Positions 28,801 through 40,700 of a stretch of DNA of 64,000 nucleotides are shown piece after piece. Within the stretch, counting starts at the first letter, position 1, and the number at the start of each line of letters is the position of its first letter. Location of the stretch: assembly GCF_021130785.1 (NCBI RefSeq), contig NC_060215.1:118072501-118136500 (forward strand), read 5' to 3'. A program made the position numbers and the translations under genes. The DNA is from Homalodisca vitripennis. Taxonomy: Eukaryota; Arthropoda; Insecta; Hemiptera; Cicadellidae. The notes below the pieces were generated by a model, which did not search any database, had not been told where the DNA came from, and worked only from the letters and a program-made list of their open reading frames with translations.

Positions 28801-31655
28801 GACATTTACCTGTAAATTCATTGTTTGTAAACTACGCAATTGTATTTATATGATCTGTAACAAATTTTGACGAGTTACAATTCTCAAAGAATTTGTAAAT
28901 AAAGAATTTGTCTATTGTCTATTGTCTATTATCAAACATAAATTTTTGGAAAAGTATTTCTAAAAACTTTATTTCTGTAGGTTCTCACATGATTTTTTTC
29001 TTTATTTGTATGAAAAGATGTATATTTCTTATAATAATAATGGTTTTAAGGAGAACCCAATCTTGTAGACATTTGTTCAGAGAACAGTGTGTTCTTACTT
29101 TTCCTGCTTTTCTTAAAATCTTGTCTGCAGCATACTCACTTTATACACACAATATACCAGTCCCCCATTATAACACTTCATTTTTTCAAAGATATATAAT
29201 GTAAAATTGTACTGAATTGTTGAACTCTCTCCCAGCCCAATTGAAGTTAAAAAACACCCATAAATTGTTTCAGGTACAAATTAATAAATATCTGACTGAC
29301 AAATTATGTTGCATAGTCTATCAATTTGTTAGTGGTCATATATAATATTATACTATGTTTATAATTGTAGTTTTTTACTTTTAGATCTGAAATATTTTGC
29401 ATATATGCCTGCGCTTCACACTGGCTGGCATGGCAAACGCTGCTATAGATTGGCAACCTGTAATAAAACACAAGCTATTGATTATTGAGGGTAAATGTTA
29501 TATAACACCTTGTCTATTATTATTAAGTCTTTATCATGATATCGTTATTAACATTGTCAGATTTTAAATGTTTTTTTTTCAGGATCCTTATCCACCTGTA
29601 CAACTGCCGAACTACAACAACCAATTTGATCTAGAAGAAGGCTTTAATTCTACTCAGGTCTGAAAGATACCAATATATTCTTAATTATTGCATGTTTAAT
29701 ATTTTATTAGACAAATATTTTGCATGGTAATTTTGCTTAATGTATGAGAGTTTTGCATGAAAGGAAACAAACAGTATTCAACAAAGAGGGGATCTATAGT
29801 AACCCTCTCACGGCCATGGGCCAATATACTGTTTCAGGAATTATATTTCTGAAATGACTGTGAGCCGACATCTCAGCACAGGAAAATCAGTTTCAAACCG
29901 GTATTGTACTGATATATTGGCACCCTTTATTTGATTTAATGATTTCCTTCTTTGTATATAGTTTATAATATAATACCAAACGAACCATAAATGGATATCC
30001 TTTCAGATTATAATTATTTTTAAGTTTTTTCACTTTTTTGGTTCAGTAGTAAGACGTAATTTGAAAGGCAGTGGTGTATCAAACATAAATTTTTGGAAAA
30101 GTATTTCTAAAAACTTTATTTCTGTAGATTTTCACATGATTTTTTTCTTTATTTGTATGAAAAGATGTATATTTCTTATAATAATAATGGGTTCCTCGAA
30201 ATACATTTTTACCACATTTTTTAATAATGAAATAAAAAAAAATCAATCTCCAACGTACAACGGCCTAATAACAACTACCAAGATGGTCTAGATGAAGAAT
30301 TCAGTTCTACTCAGATCTGAAAGATAACGATATATTCTTAATTATTGCATGTTTAATATACCATTAGACAAATATTGTGCATGGTAATTATTGCAATGGG
30401 TTCCTTGAAATACATTTGTACCACATTTTTTAATAATGAAATAAAAAAATTAAATAATTCTAAAGATTGAATAAAATAGGTTTCAGTATTTTAAAATATA
30501 TTTTATGCTTTAAAATATAATACTAAGCAAAACGAAACATAAAACATCAATATACTACTATTTATAGATGAGTTAGGCCTACACCAGTTTTAGTAGGAGT
30601 TAGGAGTGTGTTAAAAAGTGCAATTTTGGGGCTAGTCTCTTTGGCAAGTAAACTGGATTTAATGGCTGAGTTGTTTAAAAGTAAAGCTAAATGGCCATCA
30701 AAGAGTTAAAAGTGAGTAAGTATGTTGATAAAGCGGAATTTGTTTGAATTATAAATACAAGTATAATTACATTGTATTATCATTAAAAGACTGAAAGCAA
30801 AATAAACAATCCAATGATAAGCATAGACTAGTTTAGTTAAAACAATTCCATACAGTACAATAACGTACCTTAGTCAGTTTTTCTGATTCAACTTTTTGGA
30901 AGTTGCAATGAGTGTTTCAAAAAGTATGGAGTGCCAAAAAGAAAAATAGTATAATATAGCATTCCATCATCATTTGATACTCCTTACCAATAAATTAAAT
31001 GCTGTTACAAAGTTCTTCAGTTTTTGGGATAGTTTTTTCTTTGGCTCATAATTATTGAAACAAAATTTATGTTATACTCAAAACCTAACTGGCCACATAT
31101 ATTTCGGGACATAGCAGTAAAGTTTTAATGTTGAGTGTGGGGTAACTCTAAAGTCAGTGGTGCATGGACTGCACTTAATAGAAAGAAGGGTAGACTACTT
31201 GCAGAGGTAAGAGACTGTGTTATCTTCTCACTGTGCTTCATGCTGGTTGGTGTGGTCATTAACGTTGCTATAGTTTGGCAAGGTGTAACAGAACACAAGC
31301 TAATATGATGTATTGACAGTAAATGTTACATAACACCTTGTCTATTAATATTACGTCTTTATCTTGATGTCGTTATTAACATTGTAAAATTGTAAATGTT
31401 ATTTTTTAGCATGCTTATCCAATTGTAATCCGGCCCAATAACAACAACCGAGATGTTCTGAATGAAAGCTTCAATTCTACTCAGGTCTGAAAGATAACAA
31501 TATATTCTTAAATTATTGCATGTTTAAAATATCATTAGACAAATATTTTGCATGGTAATTTTTGCAATGGGTTCCTTGAAATATATTTGTACCACATTTT
31601 GTAACAATGAAATAAAAAAAATTAACTAATTCCAAAGATTGAATACAACAAGTTT

Positions 31656-31715
<60 letters not shown>

Positions 31716-34700
31716 CAATTTTAGCATTCAATCATACATACCAGAATTTAAGGCTTTGGGGAACTTCCACAATTATCATATCCAAAACAGGGAGAGTATT
31801 GTAATTGCTCACCACAATTTAGAATTTTTTAAAGCAGAAACCTACTTAAGCAGATTTTTTAATAAATTGCAGGAACATATAAGAGGAACAAAACATTTTA
31901 AGATCATGTTAAAAAATTACCTAATTGAACATCCATTGTACTCCATTGATGAGTTTTTGTGGTATATGATACTATAAAACATATGTATTTAGATTTTAAT
32001 ATATATAACAGTTTTAATTAAGGATTTATCTACTATGATCAACATGTTATGTTACTTATGATATATATCTATGTCCTATAGTTTCTTGAAAACTGACATT
32101 TAATTCTTGTACATAATGTATGAATACGATTTTTTCAATTAATTTAAGTTCAAATTAGATTTAGAGGTTAATTCCTTTATTGAATTAAATTCCCTACCTG
32201 AGTGGTCTGTTCTAAACAGTACACTTCAAAGGTCGCGTTGTTTAGCTTCAAACTCAGACATTACCAAATTCACAACACAGATTATGCTGCTTGAATCTAT
32301 GATTACTAGAACAGAATTAGTTATTTCCTTGGGTTTGAACCCAGGATTTTAGGACCAAGTTCATTTTTTTAACCACAGAAGAAAACGTTCCAAACCATAT
32401 TTGGTTTTAAGGAGAACCCAATCTTGTAGACATTTGTGCAGAGAACAGTGTGTTCTTACTTTTTCTGCTTTTCTTAAAATCTTGTCTGCAGCATACTCAC
32501 TTTATACACACAATATACCAGTCCCCCATTTTATAACACTTCATTTTTTCAAAGACATATAATGTAAAATTGTACTGAATTGTTGAACTCTCTCCCAGCC
32601 TAATTGAAGTTAAAACACACCCATAAATTGTTTCAGGTACAAATTAATAAATATCTGACTGACAAATTATTTTGCTTAGTCTATCAATTTGTTAGTGGTC
32701 ATATATAATATTATACTGTGTTTAAAATTGTAGTTTTTTACTTTTAGATCTGAAATATTTTGCATATATGCCTGCGCTTCATACTGGCTGGCATGGCAGA
32801 TGCTGCTATAGATTGGCAACCTGTAATAAAACACAAGCTATTGATTATTGAGAGTAAATGTTATATAACACCTTGTCTATTATTATTAAGTCTTTATCTT
32901 GATATCGTTATTAACATTGTCAGATTTTAAATGTTTTTTTTTCAGGATCTTTATCCACCTGTACAACTGCCGAATTACAACAACCAATTTGATCTAGAAG
33001 AAGGCTTTAATTCTACTCAGGTCTGAAAGATACCAATATATTCTTAATTATTGCATGTTTAATATATTATTAGACAAATATTTTGCATGGTAATTTTGCT
33101 TAATGTATGAGAGTTTTGCATGAAAGGAAACAAACAGTATTGAAATCAACGAAGAGGGGATCTATAGTAACCCTCTCTTGGCCATGGGCCAATATACTAT
33201 TTCAGGAATTATATTTCTGAAATGGCTGTGAGCCGACATCTCAGCACAGGAAAATCAGTTTCAAACCGGTATTGTACTGATATATTGGCCCCCTTTATTT
33301 GATTTAATGATTTCCTTCTTTGTATATAGTTTGTAATATAATACCAAACAAAATATAAATGGGTATCCTTTCAGATTATAATTATTTTTAAGTTTTTTCA
33401 CTTTTTTGGTTCAGTAGTAAGACGTAATTTGAAAGGCAGTGGTGTATCAAACATAAATTTTTGGAAAAGTATTTCTAAAAACTTTATTTCTGTAGATTTT
33501 CACATGATTTTTTTTCTTTATTTGTATGAAAAGATGTATATTTCTTATAATAATAATGGGTTCCTTGAAATACATTTTTACCACATTTTTTAATAATGAA
33601 ATAAAAAAAAAATAAATCTCTAACGTACAACGGCCTAATAACAACTACCAAGATGGTCTAGATGAAGAATTCAGTTCTACTCAGATCTGAAAGATAACGA
33701 TATATTCTTAATTATTGCATGTTTAATATACCATTAGACAAATATTGTGCATGGTAATTATTGCAATGGGTTCCTTGAAATACATTTGTACCACATTTTT
33801 TAATAATGAAATAAAAAAATTAAATAATTCTGAAGATTGAATAAAATAGGTTTCAGTATTTTAAAATATATTTTATGCTTTAAAATATAATACTAAGCAA
33901 AACAAAACATAAATTATCAATATAATACTATTTATAGATGAGTTACACCAGTTTTAGTAGGAGTGTGTTAAAAAGTGCAATTTTGGGGCTAGTCTCTTTG
34001 GCAAGTAAACTGGATTTAATGGCTGGGTTGTTTAAAAGTAAAGCTAAATGGCCATCAAAGAGTTAAAAGTGAGTAAGTATGTTGATAAAGCGGAATTTGT
34101 TTGAATTATAAATACAAGTATAATTACATTGTATTATCATTAAAAGACTGAAAGCAAAATAAACAATCCAATGATAAGCATAGACTAGTTTAGTTAAAAC
34201 AATTCCATACAGTACAATAACGTACCTTAGTCAGTTTTTCTGATTCAACTTTTTGGAAGTTGCAATGAGTGTTTCAAAAAGTATGGAGTGCCAAAAAGAA
34301 AAATAGTATAATATAGCATTCCATCCTTTGATACTCCTTACCAATAAATTAAATGCTGTTACAAAGTTCTTCAGTTGGGGATAGTTTTTTCTTTGGCTCA
34401 TAATTATTGAAACAAAATTTATGTTATACTCAAAACCTAAATGGCCACATATATTTCGGGACATAGCAGTAAAGTTTTAATGTTGAGTGTGGGGTAACTC
34501 TAAAGTCAGTGGTGCATGGACTGCACTTAATAGAAGGGTAGACTACTTGCATAGGTAAGAGACTGTGTTATCTTCTCACTGGGGCTTCATGCTGGTTGGT
34601 GTGGTCAGTAACGTTGCTATAGTTTGGCAAGGTGTGACAGAACACAAGCTAATATGATGTATTGAGAGTAAATGTTACATAACACCTTGTCTATTAATAT

Positions 34701-37700
34701 TACGTCTTTATCTTGATGTCGTTATTAACATTGTAAGATTGTAAATGTTATTTTTCAGCATGATTATCCAATTGTAATCCGGCCCAATAACAAAAACCGA
34801 GATGGTGTAAGTAAAGACTTCAATTCTTCTAAGGTCTGAAAGATAGCAATATATCCTTAATTATTGCATGTTTAATATATCATTAGACAAATATTGTGCA
34901 TGGTAATTTTTGCAATAGGTTCCTTGAAATACATTTTTACCACATTTTTAATAATGAAATAAAAAAATTAAATAATTCTAAAGGTTGAATAAAATAGGTT
35001 TCAGTATTTTTAAATATATTTTATGCTTTAAAATATAATACTAAGTAAAACAAAACAAAAATCATCAAGGTACTACTATTTATAGCTGAGGGACCGTATT
35101 ATCTTCTCACTGTGCTTCATGCTGGTTGGTGTGGTCTGTAATGTTGCTATGTTTGGCGAGCTGTAACAGAACACAAGCAAATTTGATGTATTGAGAGTAA
35201 ATGTTATATAACACCTTGTCTACTATTATTAAGTCTTTATCTTGGCTTAAATATTATTAACATTGTATGACTAAATGTTTTTTTTTTTTTTTTTTCAGAA
35301 TGACAGAAGTGGAATGTGTTTTAAACAGAAATAGTACAATCAATTAATCAGTAGTTGAATGTCAAATAAATCAATGTCAAGTATAGACCAATATAGTTCA
35401 AGACAATTGCAAACCGTAGGGTAGTAGCAGTCTCGTGCGTTTCTTAAAATATATGTGAAGCAACAATATTGTTTCATAGATAATTGGCTTTATAATTAAG
35501 AAAATAAAAGGGAAATAATATTCCCTATAGTCTTGAGATTAGGGAATATTTCCTATTAAACAGTGGGTATAGTTGTTCACACAAGGATCATTTTGTGAAA
35601 ATTCTTTCCCAGAAATCATTATAATCATGATGATTACAATCAACTATTTACTTCAATTCTGTATTGATTGCCAATTCTCCCATTCAGGAATGAAGACATA
35701 AGAAAGTGTCTTGGACCCTATTTTGGTCCATTAAAATATCATGTATGTACTATGACCAACAATAAACAGATACAAATTTATCTCCACATGAATATATTTT
35801 TTTTTAAAGGCGCATGTCACAAAATAAAAGTTTTAGGAAAACTAAAAAAAACTGTTTAAACTAAAATATAAATATTAAATCCTTGTTTTTAAATGCTTCA
35901 CAGATGGAGAGAAGAAATTTGATCAAGGTTTTACATTTTTAATTCTTTATTATAATAGATTATACGCTACAATCAAAGTTCCAAAAATGTTAAAATATTG
36001 CCCTTTAAAAAAATTTAATTTTGAGGTTAAAAAATAAACACAAATTCATGAGATATTATTATTTATTAAATCATTAAGTAAACAGTACTGAAAAATACAA
36101 CAGTGTTGATAAAATCATTAATAGGCCTAGAACAAATACACCAACTTTTACAAGTCATCAGGCCTTGGACAAACAAAATTTACATGGAAGAGACATAGAC
36201 AAAGTTGAAACTGTTGCAGAAAAAGGGCGTATGATCTACAGCTTAAGGAACTCAGAAAACAGGCTACATCACATTTCATTGAGCAATCTAGTAACAAGCA
36301 AAAAGCCCTATGGCAAGTGATAAATTATGAAAGATGCCATGAAAACATTAACAGAAATGGGACTCACACAAACAAGCAAACAACTCAACCAGCTACTGAA
36401 TCATATACCTGATATATCGTTATGGCCTTGTACCCTGAAAGAAACAGAAGAAGCCATTTCTAACCTCAAACAAAAGCCTTCGGCTGGGGTGGATGACATC
36501 TCATCAGTCCTTTTGAAAGGCTGTTCAGAGGAACTTGTACCACCTCTGACATCTATTATCAACAAAACTTTCTCCCAAGGCATTTTACCTAGAGCTCTAA
36601 AATTGGCAAAAGTGTTTACAAACAGTGGCGTAGCGAAGGAGGGGGGTCCAGGGGGTCCGGACCCCCCCCCCGTAATTTTAAGACATATTAAAATATAAGG
36701 CATGGAGCAGGAGAAAAAGAGAGAGTTATCATTACTCTTGTCTACAAACATTAAATTGATTGATTTAATTGATTAAAGTGACCGTTGTTAAACATATAAT
36801 TGTCCTTTCGTTAAATTCATAAAGTATCAAACGATACTTTTGGGCTCGGCCTTTCAGATAGTGTAGTGTAATCACGGTATTTCTATAGGGCGCGGTCACG
36901 TGATGTCGTAAAGTTTCTGTAGCTATACAAGAAAATTTGTGGTACTAGAGTTGCTGTGAGAGTTGAATTTGCCTATTACATCTTTCCATTTTTTATAAGG
37001 CATAGTTACTAAAGCTCCATATTTTTGGTATTTACCTTTTACCAGTGAACTCATTGGCAAATAATACACAAAACGTCCCCCGGATCCCCCGCTTTCGGAC
37101 CCCCTCCGAACGAAATTTCTGGCTACGCTACTGTTTCCAAAACTAAAAAAAGGATCTCCAACTGACATCAACAACTACAGACCTATATCCCTTCTCTCTA
37201 CAGTTTCAAAAGTGATTGAAAAAGTAATGTTAAACCGGCTTATAACACATTTGACCGACCACAATGTCCTAACCACCCAACAACATGGGTTTCTGAAAGG
37301 AAGATAAACAATTTCAGCATTGATAGAACTCACAGAATTCATTATAGATCAAATGGAAGATGGAGCTGCTGTGACTGGCCTTTTTCTGGATTTTACTAAA
37401 GCATTTGACAGCCTGGACCATAATATCCTCCTTCAAAAGATGAATAATATGGGAGTCAGAGGAAATGCAGCCAATTGGTTTACAAGCTACCTGGAGGGAA
37501 GAACACAAATGGTAGAAATATCATATACCAAAAACAACACCTCATATCGTGTAACATCAACACCACTCCCTCTAAGTAGAGGCGTTCCTCAAGGATCTGT
37601 CTTGGGACCGGTACTTTTTATTCTGCTAACCAACGATCTCCCAAACTATCTCCAAGAGCTTAGCCAGGTACTCATGTATGCTGATGATACTGTCCTCCTC

Positions 37701-40700
37701 ATAGCAAATAAACAAGTACAAGAACTAGAAATAGCATCCTTTATCGCTCTAAATACAGCAAAACAATATTGTAATCAGAATGACTTAGTATTAAACGACC
37801 ATAAGACTCAACAACTAAACTTTGGAAGAAGAACAGTTGAATTGACAGGACTCCCAGAAGTTGACCTTGATAATAAAGCTAAATACTTGGGAGTAACTAT
37901 TGATGACAAACTCACCTGGACACCACATATTGATCAACTTTGTTCAAAACTTAACTCCTGCATCTATGTCCTTAAAAGACTAAAGGCTACCAATACTCAG
38001 GAGATAACTAGAATTGCCTATTTCGCACTTTTTGAGGCTCATCTCCGATATGGCATAACAATCTGGGGCAACTCTTCAGCAAAAAATGTGCAGCGTATCC
38101 TGGTAATTAAAAAAAAAGCGAATAGGATCTTAGCCAACCTCAATCCACTTGACTCCTGCAGAAGTACATTTAAAGAACTAAAGATACTCACATCAATATC
38201 CCTCTACATCCAGGAAGTTATTCTTTACACTACTAATCAAAATCTAACATCCCTCTACATCCAGGAAGTTATTCTTTACACTACTAATCAAAATCTAACA
38301 AGAACAGGACAGCTCCATTATTACAACACCAGGCATGGAAACAATTTCATTTTGCCGAACCACCATCTCAGCCTATATGAAGAGAAGCCAAGCTACCAAA
38401 ATTGTTTAACTGCCTTCCTGACTACTTGAAGAAGATCTCCAGACAAAAATATTTTAAGAGGAAACTTCAAGAATGGCTCCTGGAGTGGTCTTTTTACCCG
38501 ATCAAAGAATTCACTAACTTAAAACAACAACACCAAAATTTGTAAAATTAAAAACCACTTTTGTATATTTGTATAAAATATGACTTTACTACCATGACGC
38601 CATTGTATTTCTCCATGAAATTACAAATAAAGAATTAAAAAAAAAAAATCACTTGTCTCCTCCATTTCAAAATCGCTATAGTTATTGTTAGCTGATGCAA
38701 CTACAGTTGGCCAGGCACAGATTTCATTGAACAATTCTTTGTTTCTCTGGAATATAGTCTTTCAATTATCTGAAGTTCTCTATTTTGGCAGGTTTTAGTA
38801 GTACTCGATCTTGATAAGCCTGTTCAGAAAGTGGGCAAAGAACTTTGGATGTTGTTGAAGAAATGTGTTGAACATTACCATGTATTATATGGTATGCTTT
38901 AACATAACCTTTACTGTTAGATTCATATAGAAACATAAAGAGAGTACTAATTTAAAAAGTACATTTTTGTCTTTTTTGGGTATTCTTACGTTTGAATTAT
39001 TGTAATATACAAGATGTTTTGTAAAAAGTGTTTTGTCACTTCTTAAAACCCAATACAATATCAGGTGACATAATTTCATGAACAGTAAACTTGTTTATAC
39101 ATGATGCACTTTGCAAAATTATCTCAGTTATTTCGTGAATCATAAAATCACAATCATGTTTCTTAGGAGCCTTTGAAATGATACCAAAATCCCTATCATA
39201 GGGTAGGAAACTATGCCCACGCACAGGGAAATATTGTGTAACTTTCTGGAAATGACCTGAATCTGTCAGGTATGGGCAAAACCTAGACAACACTTGGTTT
39301 TTGTTTTTGCCTGAGCAGTTGTTGCAAAACAGGCAAAGTTCAGTGTTGGGTACTGATTTAAGGTATAGATTAAGGAAAGAACACACTTCATTTGGGACTT
39401 TCCATGCTACACCCTCATGGTATAGGAATGTTGTCATGTCATTACTCTTTAGATCGTGAATTCTAAAACAATTAACAGACAACTGACTCATATAGTAAAA
39501 CCCCTGAACAGACAGTTTGGGAAATGATAGTTTTCGTACAATAAAAAGCTAACGTCCATATATTTTCATCATTTTTACTTTCTTTCAACTGCTCACGTTG
39601 CAATGAAGTGTAAAATTTCTTGCTTCTACTTCTATGAACGAGCAGTTCTGCTACTGCTACTCTTTTCATTTTTACAACATTGTTTAGGCTAGGAGATTTA
39701 ATTTTCATGTTAAGCTGCTCACAGGTGCTGCTGACATCAACTTGAGGACGTCCAAACGGATAATTGAAATTGTCCTATAGTATTGCATTAAATTTAAATT
39801 TGAATATAAACGTATTATCTTACATGCAGTAGAATTCTTAAAAGCTTCATTACCGTTGTGGCTCACATAGGACTGACCTTTAATTCGAGCCTCTTTCACA
39901 TTAACTTTATAAAGATGTGGATTTTGACCTTTCCTTTTCCTAGGACTCTTTTCGCTCATTTTCTATGACAAACTCAACTTTAACAAACATTTAAAACTTG
40001 CAATTAGTGATGTTAGAGGTTACGACAAACAAGTAACTATTATCTTGGGAGAATATCAGGTGATTTTGCAAATTTTTTAAAGGGTCTAAGTCCTGTAATC
40101 AAACAGCTGTTTCCACAGAGGTAGCTGACTTATACCTGTTAAAAACTCTCTTGATGACTTACAACTTTTTAAAATAAATCAAATAATAAAATTGGTATTT
40201 CCTACCATAAGGAATAATGTTTAAAATGCCCTTAGAAGAGAATCAGTTTACTTGGTTGCATAGACTCAGATAATATTAATGTGAATAATGTCAAAGTTAT
40301 GACTTACACCCTTAAAAAAACTGATTCACATATTGAAACATTGTATAGCCTATTTAAAAATGTAACTGATTCAGATGTAGATAGAGGAAAACGCATGTTA
40401 ACAAATATGTTATTGTTAATATTGATTCCAAAAGTTAGTTTTACATTCAAAACCTTTATTAACATTAGAAAGTTGATAACTTTGAAATCACAACTATGTA
40501 ATTTAAACATTAATCTAATATTTATACTTGAACAAATTGTAATTTTCAATTTTTTGTTGCTGTTAAAGTTTATCTCCCGTTTTTCAGGCTAAAGGTGTGA
40601 CGGTACACATGTCTAACATTGAAAAGACTCTTCGTGCACACAGAGGAGAATCTGAAATAACCCGTTACACAAAACAAGTGTACATTGCTGAGGTACGTAA

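Larger units (their letters stand above)
23703..28930 (+). mobile_element. Full-length CR1/Jockey-like LINE, 5.2 kb
   Basis: The element has an 864 bp 5' leader, ORF1, ORF2 and a 3' end with aaataaagaattt followed by about three gtctatt repeats, the short-repeat tail typical of CR1-type LINEs rather than poly(A). It sits in array A: gtgtATC at 23700-23702 and ATCaaacat at 28931-28933 join to the intact gtgtATCaaacat found at about 30076, an empty site with at most a 3 bp duplication. Only two frameshifts are apparent, so insertion was recent. Confidence 0.93.
28931..31714 (+). repeat. Array A unit A4 with a recombination junction
   Basis: After the LINE the host sequence resumes for about 110 nt, then jumps near 29041 (aataatgg to ggttttaagg) into the middle of an array unit, skipping its LINE fragment. 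It then carries D (29583), the decayed exon (30255) and H (31410). The short overlap at the join suggests unequal or microhomology-mediated recombination. Confidence 0.7.
31715..35290 (+). repeat. Array A unit A5
   Basis: It has the LINE fragment, D (32946), the decayed exon (33625) and the diverged H' (34759), followed by a further related intron ending in the T-tract acceptor near 35298. This long D-decayed-H layout differs from the short D-H layout of A1 and A2. Confidence 0.75.
36150..38640 (+). mobile_element. 5'-truncated CR1-like LINE, interrupted by a hAT MITE
   Basis: LKELRKQATSHFIEQSSNKQ (36236) corresponds to the start of the RT region of the 23.7 kb LINE. The RT follows to about 38543, and the 3' end has aataaagaatt plus an A-run at 38630-38648. 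The left boundary is approximate. A 511 bp element at 36623-37133 splits it. Confidence 0.82.

Noticed and set aside
13762..35290. CRISPR-like or satellite interpretation of the repeats
   Set aside because: Units are 2.6 kb with exons and splice sites in a eukaryotic gene; no short spaced repeats or cas genes.
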